Assembly (NCBI RefSeq): GCF_001522545.3
Contig: NC_031772.1
Coordinates: 1,441,707-1,505,706, forward strand
DNA from: Parus major
Taxonomy: Eukaryota; Chordata; Aves; Passeriformes; Paridae
Direction of reading: 5' to 3'
DNA: 64,000 bases
Shown here in pieces: positions 1-10,169 of the stretch. The translations under genes and the position numbers were made by a program. The notes beneath the pieces are model-generated. The model was given only the letters and a program-made list of their open reading frames with translations. It had not been told where the DNA came from and ran no database searches. How positions within the stretch are numbered: the stretch's first letter is position 1; the number at the start of each line of letters is the position of its first letter.

Positions 1-562
1 AGGCAAAAATCAAATTGTAAAGCAAAATCAATCCAACTTTTAATTCTTGGGGCTGATCCAGAAGTCTAACCAAGGCTAGATTTGGCTGGCAGGATTCTGG
101 CTCATTTTCCTGATCTCAGCACCATCTTTTGAGAGATGTTAACTTAAGAGGAAAAAAAAAATAAATCATCTTTGTAACTGCCAAGGAAACTGATTTTTCT
201 CTGAAGTCACCGAGTCAATGTGAGATGTTGAAGGATGGCAGCTTCTCTTGCACAGTTTTAAACATGGAACTCACTTAAAAACGCTCATTAAAAATAAAGT
301 AAAACGTTACTATTAACATGCAAATCTTCAGCTCCAGAATTCCCAGGGAGGTAATGAAAACCCCCCTCTAAAGGTGCACAGCAACCCCAGCTGAGGGGAA
401 GTGGAGTCCATCTCATTATCTCGTTATTTGCATTCTGCAGATGAGGTTCCACTCCCTGCAGCCACCAGGAACCTCCACAGAGAGGAAGAATTTGGACAAA
501 CGATGAGTGACAGACACAGCTCCTGTCCAAACAATGAAGGAGCACTTTGGCCCTTCTTGCCA

Positions 563-650
563 GAGAAGAGAATGGCTTTTCTGAGGAGAGAAAATGGCTT
601 TTCTGACAAGAGAATGGCTCTTTGAGTGGGAAGAGGATGGCTTCTTGTGG
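563..650. repeat. Degenerate 21-bp minisatellite, about 4 copies
   Basis: The core atggcttttctg, or a close variant, recurs at about 572, 594, 614 and 636, a spacing of roughly 20-22 bp. Each copy is preceded by a purine-rich agagaa-type stretch. The last two copies are diverged. The array explains the short open frames overlapping this spot on both strands. Confidence 0.7.
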
Positions 651-3294
651 ATCTCCTTCTTTGCCTTTTTGTAACTCTTCTTTTAGCTGTGACAAACCAG
701 GATCAGGGATTTATTTTTTTTTTTTTTAAATGACTGATCCTAAGAAGGACTTCAGGAAAACAAAATCATGAAATTTAAATTCAGTTGATACAGTAAATAC
801 AGGCTTTGGGGAGATACCCATCACTTCTGTCAGTTTGTTCCTCTAGGATAAATGCTAAATATTAGCTTTAAGAGAGACAGAAACAAACCCCAAGACATAA
901 CCAGAGTTTTCTAGCACAGCATTTCCCCAAGGAAAAAGTCAAGGTCTTTCATAATTGCCATAATTGTTTTTGATGTTGGGTAAGTTAAGGGATATAAAGA
1001 GGACAGAAAAATGTTGCATTTCAGTAGAAAAAACTCTCAGTGTGTGCCCTCCAGAAACAGAGCTCTGTTCCCATCAGTCAGGCTCTCAGAAAGGGCTTTT
1101 TCCCTGCACAGGAGCATTTCCATGGAATGAGGTTAAAGCAGAGGCAGAGCTGGGCTGGGATCTCTCCTCAGCAGGGACAGGAGCTGCTCCCAAGCCCTGG
1201 AGATCCTACAGGATTCCATCCCACTTTGGAAACTTGAGAGCCAGGCCCAGAGGAAACAGGAGGATGGGCAGAGTGTGAAGGAGGAAATGACTCTAAAAAT
1301 GCCTGGAAAGAGTAACCTGAGAAGTACATGCACTTTTCAGGATTTGGCTGACGTTTGACATTTCTAGAGACATCCTGAGGTGGGTGAGATTCTTCTCCTG
1401 CATCCAAAATTCTCGGCCTCAGAGGGCAAAAAGGGGATAAATTCAAGGCAATGTGGGGAATGTGCAGCAATTGAATCTAAAACATAACCCTTAAAAGTAA
1501 TAAAGTTTGGAAAAAGAGAGCAAGCTGACAAAACACTCGTATTTTACACTCACAGCTGGGTGTGCACAACCTCTGCTCAGGACACAATCCCAGGCTTGAT
1601 GGAGGCCACTCCAGAGATGAACTGAGCACACTCAGCTCAGAGGGGAACACAGCAGGGCTCATCTTCTTTAAATGTTTTAATATTTAAATATTTGAACAGT
1701 GGCCAGCCACCCTCAGAAGCAAAGACAGGAGCCCTGAGCTGTTTATTTCCCACTGCCAGCAGCACCAGCCCAGCAAGGCAGCAGAAGCCCCAGGTGTGTT
1801 TTCCCCACCTCTGCCATTTGTCTGCACCCAGTGACCTGCTGTGCATTATTTGTGCCTCCTTTCTGCCACAGCACTTCCTTCTCCTGACACGCTGTCCCAG
1901 CATTTACCAGCCTGTCAGCTCTGACATCCCAACTTTTTATGAGAAGAGGAAGGGCAGGGAATGGGTTTCCTTGCAGACAAAGCTGAGGAATAAGCAGCAG
2001 CCCTCTGCACCCTGGCAGGTTCTGAGAGTTTCCATCAATTCTGCACAGAGAGCAGAGCTGCTGCAGAGCAGCTGATGCCACTTGTCTTTTTCAGGAGACA
2101 ACCTCTTGACCTGCTGAGGCTTCTGTGTTCCAAAGAAACTCAACAATTGTGCTAACAGGAAATTTAACTCCTTGGTGCTTTACTCAGAGGGAGCAGGGAT
2201 GGTGAGCACACCCAGGAGAGCGGCCTGGGGATCCACACCTCCCTAAAGATACAGAACTAACACCCCACAAAATGAAATAAAAACACATTTAAAGAGGTGG
2301 CATAAGCTACAAAGGCAGTGAATATGACTGAATTATCCAGGTCCTCTGTCAGTTTGCCACAATGAGTTAAAAGGCCTGGGAGAAAAACGAATAAATTCAT
2401 TTCCAGGATACATTATGGCACAGGGGTTGCAAATGTTGAAAATACACATTAATACCAATTAAATATTCAAAATTTCCATATCAATTAGATGTAAAAATTG
2501 ATGTGGCAGGATGCTGTTCTAACTTCAGAATCCTGAAAGGCAAGAACAAGTGGGAAGATCCCACCAAAGTTTCTATTTAAGTGCGATAACCTTGTATCGT
2601 CAATCGTTTTTTTCCTTTAGCTGCAAATCAAAAAAAAAAAATCCCAAAACAAACAAGACCAACCAAACACGACCCCCCTGACACTTTCTGTGAGAGGATA
2701 AGGTTGTTCTTATTGCTTCACTGTCTGTGAGGATGTGCCTGGCAGTGCACAGCCCCTGGCAGAGCCTGTTCTGTGCTCCTGATGCACAAAGAGGCTGCCT
2801 GGAGCAGGGGCTGGGCAGGGATAAAGGAATAAAATGGGGATTTATTAAAAGCCCTTCAAAGGCTGCACCTTGGGCAGTGCAAGAGCCTGGCCAGGGCTCA
2901 CCAGTTTCACACTTTTGTAAGTTTTGGTCCATTTCCACCTTGGGGTGAATTGTGCAATTCCAGCCTCAGGTGATGCAGTCCCATCCTCCCAGGTTGCTCT
3001 CCTCAATCCGGGGCTGGTTGTGCTTTTTGTCCTTGGTTGTGGGCTGGGAAAGGATTGTTGTGTGTGCCTGAGCTGGGAGAGAACTGGCTGACACTTTATC
3101 TGAGGCTCAGAGTTAGGAACCAGTGCAGTGGAAATACGGAAACTCAAACCGAAGGCATCACTCCCATGGTCAGGGATGGAGTTGGGATTTGATGGTGACC
3201 CTGATGCTCATCCCCTGGGCAGGATCTGCTCCTCCCTGCCCAGCTGGGCTCCTCCTGCCCCTGAGAGCCAAACTCATGTTCCTCCCTCCTCTCC

Positions 3295-3430
3295 CTCTCC
3301 TCTGGCCGAGGTGACTTCAATTTCCACGTTAATGAACGTCTGTCCTGCGCTGCTCGTTAACTTTCCTCCCTCGCTGCCTTTCACACTCCCTGCCCTGCTG
3401 ATCCAAGGGCTGACCTGGAAAACTCCGTCT
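3295..3430. other. Small CpG-bearing pocket in CpG-poor DNA
   Basis: At least seven CpGs lie within about 130 bp (in ccgag, cacgtt, aacgtc, tgcgct, ctcgtt, ctcgct and tccgtc), while the surrounding kilobases have very few. The part from cacgttaatgaacgt onwards contains a TAAT homeodomain-type core between two ACGT blocks, and a gttaac lies about 20 bases further on. It is too small for a promoter CpG island. A regulatory element kept by selection, or simply a young unmethylated segment, are both possible. The sequence alone does not decide. Confidence 0.3.
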
Positions 3431-3773
3431 GCTCATCAATAACTTCTCCCCTGGGAACAGCCAGGCTGGCTTCTGTACAGCTTCTCCCACAGCTGGAATT
3501 ACTGACATGGAGTAATGGATGGAGAATGGGATGGGGCTTTTTGTTTGTTCAGGTTTTTCCTTTCTGACCTTCCCTTGCTTCTGGCATCTTCATCTTATTT
3601 TATAAATAACTCTTATTTTATTGATTATTTGTGGCTTTCAGGCTTAGACCACAGTGAATAAATTATAAAGCTTAATTGGGAAATAGCAGAGGTGTATCTA
3701 TGTTATACTGCAGGTAAGGACATAGTTATGGTTATATATTTATCATAGATTCTCTGAGTTTTTAAAATTTTTT

Positions 3774-3813
3774 AATTATTTAAAATTTAAAAATTTTTAA
3801 ATTTTAAATAATT
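3774..3813. repeat. Perfect 40-bp AT-only palindrome
   Basis: The 20 bases at 3774-3793 are the exact reverse complement of 3794-3813, with no spacer, centred between 3793 and 3794. Allowing one mismatched pair (3773/3814), the symmetry extends to 3770-3817. The sequence is entirely A and T, made of A-runs and T-runs rather than a simple TA repeat. Such a structure can extrude a cruciform in duplex DNA or a hairpin in single-stranded DNA. Confidence 0.95.
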
Positions 3814-3817
3814 TAAA

Positions 3818-4540
3818 TGGATAAATTTCAAATATTTTAAAGAAAAACTGGATTTTCCCCAAGCCCATCAAGTGCAATGCACAGATTTCTCGTGGTGTCA
3901 CACAAACAGGTCACAAAAGAAGTGGTGCTTTGCCTGCCTTGTCCATCCCTTCCCTGCAGTAAATACTCAGGAATTTCACACACCCCTCACACATCTTTGA
4001 TTTCTCCCTCTCTGGGCATTCACCCTGGTGCAGCTCAGTGGTTTTTGACAGTTTGTAGAAAGAAATAACAGGAGAACGGGAATGAAACCAAGAACATTTG
4101 TCTAGAAACCCGAATATTAATTTTTCCAGTATTTTGCCAGCTTTAGTTTCGTGTTAGTCTCCTCACATTTCTGTCAGAAGCAATTTTATCCCATCTTCTT
4201 GGAATTAATATCTCCTAGTTTTGCAATTTTTTATGCTTTTCCACCTGTTTAATCATGTTTCCCTACTGCCCCTGTGCTCATCCATGCATTTCCACTCACT
4301 TTACCCACATTCTTTCTGATTTACTTTCCTCTCTCTTCATCTTTAGAATCTACTGATTTATGTTATTTAACTTATTTTTCATCTCACTTTGCTTTCTTCC
4401 TTTTCAGTCTTGCTCCACCAAGTTTTCCCTTTTTAAAGTTGCTTCCTCCCTCCATACCTGGGTATCCAGACTTTGAGCAATTTCAAAAACCCAATGCCAT
4501 ACCTGCCAAAATGATCCTTGACTTCTTAATATATTGATTT
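3818..4540. other. Unique AT-rich noncoding sequence
   Basis: The plus strand is T- and C-rich, especially at 4274-4460, which gives hydrophobic chance translations such as the 87-codon frame at 4274-4537. I see no domain, no convincing splice-site pair and no repeat that I recognise. Confidence 0.6.
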
Positions 4541-4757
4541 TAATGCCAGAATTGACCCTGATTTAAAAAAAAAAAAAAGAAAAAAAAAGATACTTTTAAT
4601 ATGGATTCTTTAACCCTTATACTTATTTATTTTAGTCTTAGAATTAACCCTGGATTTTAAAAAATACTCTTAATATGGATTCTTTAACCCCAATTCTCAT
4701 TTATTTTAGTGCTAGAATTAACCCTGGATTTTAAAAAATACTCTTAATACGGATTTC
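4541..4757. repeat. 74-bp minisatellite, about 2.6 copies
   Basis: The block agaattaaccctg recurs at 4548, 4640 and 4714. In each copy it is followed by an A-run, then ctcttaatatggatt (or a close variant), and in the first two copies by ctttaaccc and a T-rich segment. Copies 2 and 3 are 74 bp apart. Copy 1 is longer (92 bp to the next) because its A-run has expanded to two long poly-A blocks at about 4565-4590. Copy 3 stops after the cggatt at 4751-4756. Confidence 0.9.
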
Positions 4758-4991
4758 AGGGCAAACACCTGGAATGTCTTCAGGTAAGTACATCTTGCTG
4801 CAGAAGTACTTATTGTCAACGTGTGCTGTTTTTATAAGGGGCAGGTTTATATTTAGATTTTATATTTATATTTGCTGCAGAGGATGCAAACTGAATTGTT
4901 CCTATTAGATTGTAGAGAAAATGAGAAGATAACAAGGGGGCAAGGATTGAAGAGCAGCAAGAGGTGAAAAGGCAGAGCACAGGCATGGGGA

Positions 4992-5296
4992 NNNNNNNNN
5001 NNNNNNNNNNNNNNNNNNNNNNNNNNNNNNNNNNNNNNNNNNNNNNNNNNNNNNNNNNNNNNNNNNNNNNNNNNNNNNNNNNNNNNNNNNNNNNNNNNNN
5101 NNNNNNNNNNNNNNNNNNNNNNNNNNNNNNNNNNNNNNNNNNNNNNNNNNNNNNNNNNNNNNNNNNNNNNNNNNNNNNNNNNNNNNNNNNNNNNNNNNNN
5201 NNNNNNNNNNNNNNNNNNNNNNNNNNNNNNNNNNNNNNNNNNNNNNNNNNNNNNNNNNNNNNNNNNNNNNNNNNNNNNNNNNNNNNNNNNNNNNNN
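4992..5296. other. Assembly gap (305 N)
   Basis: This is a run of N. The right edge enters a GGGAT pentamer array, and the left edge ends in gcatgggga, which could be the start of the same array. The gap is therefore probably unresolved pentamer repeat. Confidence 0.95.
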
Positions 5297-5320
5297 GGAT
5301 GGGATGGGATGGGATGGGAT
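5297..5320. repeat. GGGAT pentanucleotide microsatellite
   Basis: About five uninterrupted GGGAT units follow the gap directly and run into the first copy of the 139-bp duplicated segment. The true array is probably longer and hidden in the gap. Confidence 0.9.
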
Positions 5321-5454
5321 TTCTGCTCTGAGTGATGGGAGATGAACCAACATCCCACATCAGCCTTGCTCTCCTCGTGTCTCCCCTTTGATTTGACAAG
5401 GTCAGAATGAAACCCTGCTCTCCTCAGGGATGCTGTGCCCTGCACAATGAGCTG
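5316..5454. repeat. 139-bp duplicated segment, copy 1
   Basis: This segment aligns without indels to 5748-5886 and differs at six positions (about 4%). Five of the six differences are transitions. Three of them turn a CpG in copy 2 into TpG or CpA here: in ccttgct, gacaagg and gcacaatg. The left side is GGGAT repeat, and the right side is broken by an LTR-like element. The minus-strand open frames over both copies share most of their residues only because of the duplication. I see nothing that makes them a gene. Confidence 0.93.
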
Positions 5455-5725
5455 TGTTGATATATTTTATATATTAGTAAAGGCCTGTCTGCACAAACCA
5501 GCCTTTGAAATAAGTCGTGATATTAAAGGCTAAAGTCCTTGAGACCTTCCTGCAGAAGAGAGAGTAAAGCAAAACAATGTCCTTGTGTGTAAGAGAAAGA
5601 ATGTAAAATGTGTGTGTTAGCCAATAGTGGCTTGCTCTGCCCGCAGAGAACCCTATAAAAGTGTGCTAAAGATAGAAATAAACAGTGTTCACATTACTTC
5701 TGTGAAGAGTGGTGAATAGCTGGAG
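5455..5725 (+). mobile_element. Solo LTR-like element between the duplicate copies
   Basis: About 270 bp has the order of signals expected in a retroviral LTR read on the plus strand: a CCAAT box at 5621-5625, a TATA box at 5654-5660 (ctataaaag context) and a polyadenylation signal AATAAA at 5677-5682. The spacing from TATA box to poly-A signal fits a short R region. The element starts near tgttgatat. The bases gagct occur on both sides (5449-5453 and 5726-5730) and could be a 5-bp target-site duplication, but the element does not then end in CA, so its edges are uncertain. No internal gag, pol or env sequence is present. I infer a solo LTR of an avian endogenous retrovirus, and the family is not identified. 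Confidence 0.65.
5618..5682 (+). promoter_or_regulatory. LTR core promoter and poly-A signal
   Basis: CCAAT at 5621-5625, TATAAAA at 5654-5660 and AATAAA at 5677-5682 lie in the order and spacing of an LTR U3/R promoter. Whether it is still active cannot be told from sequence. Confidence 0.55.
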
Positions 5726-5747
5726 GAGCTCTCAGTAGGGAGGAGAG

Positions 5748-5886
5748 GGGATTTCTGCTCTGAGTGATGGGAGCTGAACCAACATCCCACATCAGCCTCG
5801 CTCCCCTCGTGTCTCCCCTTTGATCTGACGAGGTCAGAATGAAACCCTGCTCTCCTCAGGGATGCTGTGCCCTGCACGATGAGCTG
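5748..5886. repeat. 139-bp duplicated segment, copy 2
   Basis: This is the partner of 5316-5454, of equal length and with no indels. It keeps four CpGs (in cctcgct, cctcgtg, gacgagg and gcacgatg), of which copy 1 keeps one. After it the sequence continues with ctcaggga. The sequence after the LTR-like element continues with the similar ctcagtaggga, which suggests the original repeat unit extended slightly beyond the insertion point. Confidence 0.93.
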
Positions 5887-7191
5887 CTCAGGGACACAGC
5901 ACCCAGCCAGCCTCCCCTGCCTCGGGAGCTCTCAGCACAAACCTCAATCCAACAGCAGAATATTCAGATCCTGCCCCAACAGCCAACTCAATCACAGAAA
6001 GAGAGGCTGATGCATTATTCATCCCGTGAAATCTGGGAGTTTTTCCAGAGAAAATGCCACAGACTAGAGATAGGGTTTATCAACTGTTTTAAATCAGCAT
6101 GTTTTATCTAATACAATAACAATTTATTTACTAAGGATATTTATACCATTGGAGCTTTCCAGCCTTAATTGATTCTTTTCATCATGATCCTGTGCACTGG
6201 GAAAAATCAGCTCACAAAGGGATTTGAAAAGACACTGTGCTGAATATCTATAAAATTATTTAGGTAATAATGGAGTAAATTTATGGATCTGTTAGCATTT
6301 AAATTTCCAGATTCTTTTCCTTTGGAGCTATTCTACAAGGCCATCCTCATCTTAAGGATGTCAAAAACAGTTTTTCTTTTGGTACAACAGTTTATGTGGA
6401 CTTAAATAATCAATCACCAAAGCTACAGTCAGTCTGTAAATACCACTCGCATTGACAGAAGTCTTAACACAGAAAGCCAACACAAAAGGAAAACTTTAGC
6501 TATCAGTGGATCAAGAATGATATAAAAATGTGAACCCAGCACAACCCTGTGCAGTTTTCTTCCTCAAACCTGCCATCAACCATGTGAGCAAAAGGAGAAT
6601 ACAGGCTAGGGTTTGTCCTTTCAGTATTGCCCAGTGCTCAAGCCATGAAACATCCATCTAAAATGAAGAAATAATTCAAAAAGTAAAGATTAAAAGCAAG
6701 CAGCTGGACGAATCCATCACTTGACGTTCAGCCTTAAATCTGTTTATTCCAGGAGCTGGTGTTTTAGGACATGACAGCTTTAACTGGTGAGAGATAAAGG
6801 AGCCCACAGGGTTTAAGTGAGCAGCACTGAGCCAGCCAGAAAAGCTGGAGTCACCAGCAGCAGCTCTGGCTGGGTTAGCAGGGAGCCAGGGAAAGCAGGA
6901 GCAGAAAATTAACATTGCTTTTAATTGTAACTGAGCCCAACACAAAAGAGGAACTCACAGACTACACTCTAATTGAGAGGAATAATTGCAGAATTAGGTT
7001 TTCTGCACACAAGCAAGGACACTTCCCAATTTCCCATCTCCAGATGCCTGAGTGAAGGATTCTGTTGGAGATGAAGTTTGGATCAATTGCAGTGAAAAGG
7101 GAAAACACAAACTCCTGTGATTTATTCAGCTGTTTAATGGAATAAATGCAAGCAGACCTTGCTACAGCAAATCTGTATCTGCTATCTTATA
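5887..7191. other. Unique noncoding sequence, no gene recognised
   Basis: Frames on both strands are below 100 codons and have no recognisable motif. The sequence is AT-rich, with no repeat family that I can name and no gene-like splice pattern. Confidence 0.6.
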
Positions 7192-7747
7192 NNNNNNNNN
7201 NNNNNNNNNNNNNNNNNNNNNNNNNNNNNNNNNNNNNNNNNNNNNNNNNNNNNNNNNNNNNNNNNNNNNNNNNNNNNNNNNNNNNNNNNNNNNNNNNNNN
7301 NNNNNNNNNNNNNNNNNNNNNNNNNNNNNNNNNNNNNNNNNNNNNNNNNNNNNNNNNNNNNNNNNNNNNNNNNNNNNNNNNNNNNNNNNNNNNNNNNNNN
7401 NNNNNNNNNNNNNNNNNNNNNNNNNNNNNNNNNNNNNNNNNNNNNNNNNNNNNNNNNNNNNNNNNNNNNNNNNNNNNNNNNNNNNNNNNNNNNNNNNNNN
7501 NNNNNNNNNNNNNNNNNNNNNNNNNNNNNNNNNNNNNNNNNNNNNNNNNNNNNNNNNNNNNNNNNNNNNNNNNNNNNNNNNNNNNNNNNNNNNNNNNNNN
7601 NNNNNNNNNNNNNNNNNNNNNNNNNNNNNNNNNNNNNNNNNNNNNNNNNNNNNNNNNNNNNNNNNNNNNNNNNNNNNNNNNNNNNNNNNNNNNNNNNNNN
7701 NNNNNNNNNNNNNNNNNNNNNNNNNNNNNNNNNNNNNNNNNNNNNNN
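7192..7747. other. Assembly gap (556 N)
   Basis: This is a run of N whose right edge lies inside an AT-rich heptamer array. The left edge ends in cttata, which would fit the same array. The long plus-strand open frames reported across it depend on the Ns and are not real. Confidence 0.95.
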
Positions 7748-7809
7748 ATATATTATATATTATATATTATATATTATATATTATATATTATATATTATAT
7801 ATTATATAT
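7748..7809. repeat. ATATATT heptanucleotide microsatellite
   Basis: About nine units of the 7-mer ATATATT follow the gap without interruption and end where unique sequence begins at tcttgctatc. The array probably continues into the gap. Confidence 0.93.
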
Positions 7810-8994
7810 CTTGCTATCTGTAAAAGAGTGCATATCAGAGAATATCTTTTCATTTATGTATCAAAAGTCTTTATGTAAAAAGTTTTCCTTCTGTGTGAAA
7901 CCCATGAGCCTCACTGGTAGAAAATTTTCCTCCTATTTTTAAAGGTTTATGAACACATTCCAGTCTAACCTGAAGAGTATCTTTGATGTGACATTTCTAA
8001 CAAAATTATTTGAATTTTTTTTGGCCCAGAATGCAATCCCTGCTCAGCCCTGGCCAGTGGGAAAAGTAGAAACCAAAGCAGTTTTTTTTTGTTCTATTGG
8101 CTGCTTGATGGGTTTGTTGTTTTTTAGAGATGAGTTTGTTTATTTGCTTGTTTTGCTTTGTTTAAATCCAGAAACCCTTTTCTCTGGGAAGGTAAATGTT
8201 CTTGGCTTCCCAAAAACCCGAGCTGCTGATTTTTGAGGCCATTTTATTTTTCTAAGGCACAGTTTTCACAGCTTCTGAACCCAGCCCTGAACTAATCTGC
8301 CTGCAACAAGCACCACATCCAGGCAATAATTGCCTGTCCTAGTAAGGCCCACCAGTCCCAAGGGATGAGTCTTTTAAGGCAAAATAACTTGGAGAAGGGA
8401 CAATATGCAAAGTGACAGCAGATTAAAGAATGATGGAAATTAAAAGTTTAAAAAGCATGAGAAAGCAATTAACCAAGGAACAAAATGATGCTTCTAAGCA
8501 TATAGAAGCTCAGAGTCTGTGACAGAATCAAAGTCTCCTGGAAAGAAAAAAAAAATAAAGTGAAAATAAAAAAGCAGCTAGGGGAACTACCAAAGAATGA
8601 AAGTTTTATCTTTTTTTTTGGTACAGAGTTTAAGATAAGTGCTATTTCAGCTTCCAATCCACACTACAAGGACACAGATAGGAGTATTAAAACAAGCAGC
8701 ATTAGAATAAAGTCATGGGGGAATCACCCAAGGCTCCAGAGCCAGCCTGGGCTCCATCAGCAGTGGCCTGCCTGCCTCAGCCAGGGTACAAATAACCTGT
8801 CAAAATACCAATAAAATATTCAAATGAGCTCTGAGAAGCCAAATGTGATCTGTTCCTGGTCTGAGATGGAAAGCACATCAATGGATTGATCTCAGCCTTT
8901 GTTCAGTCCCAGGTCTCTCTGCACATTTCACATGGAAGGAGAAGCAGCAGTTTTTCTCTAATCCTGGGGGGTTTCTGCTCCTCTCCTCACCCAG

Positions 8995-9075
8995 GTCTCC
9001 TCCTCTGGAACAACATCTGTCAAAAAGCTTGGAACAAAGTCCTCCACAAGAGTTTGCTCAGGAAAACAGCTACAG
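8995..9075 (+). other. Possible 81-nt internal exon (speculative)
   Basis: The segment is preceded by a strong acceptor-like context (a C/T-rich run of about 20 bases ending in cacccag) and followed by a good donor (ctacag then gtgaga). Its length is 81, a multiple of three, and all three plus-strand frames are open through it. One frame begins VSSSGTTSVKKLG and another SPPLEQHLSKS. None matches a protein that I know. Splice-like pairs arise by chance in tens of kilobases, so this is only a candidate, and a noncoding-RNA exon is as likely as a coding one. Confidence 0.15.
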
Positions 9076-10142
9076 GTGAGAGGTAAGGCACCTCTGCTCT
9101 CCTGCTTGCATAGAATGCCAACTGCTCAACAAATTATAACTGGAAAAAAGACCCAGCTGTTGGTTTGAAAAGTCAGTAGGACCATTGACTTCTACAATAC
9201 TGGATAAAAGCAAAGAGAATTAAATATGAGATAAAAAATATCTGGAGAAAATCAAATATCACAAGCAAGAATTCAGCCTCCTGTGTAATAATCCAGGTTT
9301 TTTTTTTCACATGTTTTTAAGTGACAGCAGGAAGAGAAGCTGTTAAATGGATATGAACTCCCCCAAAAAAACAATTTGTTTTTTTTTTTCTCTGAGACTG
9401 TAGCCCATCTCCAGCTGAATGAAATATCATCACAGGATTGGGTTATAACTGTGTGCTAAAATAAAGCATGGGCCAGCAAATCAAAGATCTGTGCTCAATG
9501 GCTTTAAACAGGTTATTTAACCTTTCCTTCCCTCAGTTTCCTAACCCTTTCAAAAGGGTGAGGGTTTTTCTGTTGAAAAACCTCAGGCAAAACCCAAGCT
9601 GTTGTGATAGTTATTAAAAAATTAATAAACATTTAATTAGGCTAATTTGAAAAGTTATTTCTAAACCCTTAATTCTGTGTAGATGAAAACATCATTTGTA
9701 ACCAGACAACCATCTGAGCAGAAACCAATATAAATCAGCAAGAGCTATTCCAGTAACAGAAACTGTAGCTACATCATTAAGAACAATTTTAAATGCTTAC
9801 AGTTTTCGTAATCACTTGCATTTTATTTTCAAACTTTTTTTATCAGAGCATTGACTAGTCATTACCCTGGCCCAGCTAAAGTGGGACAGAATCAATGCCC
9901 TGCTGACTGTGTCCCCTGCTCTTTGTGATAAACACTGTCTCACAAGTTGGGAAAAATCCATTTTGACACTGCCTCCCAATTAGAGCTGTTAAATGCTTTT
10001 TAAATGACTGAATTCTGTTTGGTTTTACACCTAGCTATGTTGCTAAGCTAATATTTTAAATAGAGGAGTCCTGTGCTCTTTCTAGTCATTTTCTTATCAA
10101 ATTTCAAGCTAAGCAAATTAAATTGTCATTCTTTTTTTTTAG

Positions 10143-10169
10143 GATTCGATGCAATTTGTGATGTTCTTG
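10143..10169 (+). other. Possible 27-nt microexon (speculative)
   Basis: A T-run ending in ttttag at 10131-10142 is followed by 27 nt and then a consensus donor gtaagt at 10170-10175. The 27 nt can be read as DSMQFVMFL in phase 0, or as FDAICDVL in a shifted phase. The third phase contains a stop. The length is a multiple of three, as in many neuronal microexons. No neighbouring exon that I can see supports it. Confidence 0.12.

Larger units (their letters stand above)
1..3773. other. Unique noncoding sequence, no gene recognised
   Basis: No open frame here is longer than about 135 codons, and none shows a recognisable domain. Short frames on both strands at 288-695 and 1692-2081 overlap each other, which is what chance frames in locally GC-richer sequence look like. 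The stretch contains a 21-bp minisatellite at 563-650 and a small CpG-bearing pocket at 3295-3430, listed separately. The run of A and then A/C-rich sequence near 2628-2675 is low-complexity. I see no tRNA-like or rRNA-like sequence. Confidence 0.7.

Noticed and set aside
4760..4783. 24-nt microexon before gtaagt
   Set aside because: The acceptor lies at the end of the minisatellite and has no pyrimidine tract, so the pairing is weak.
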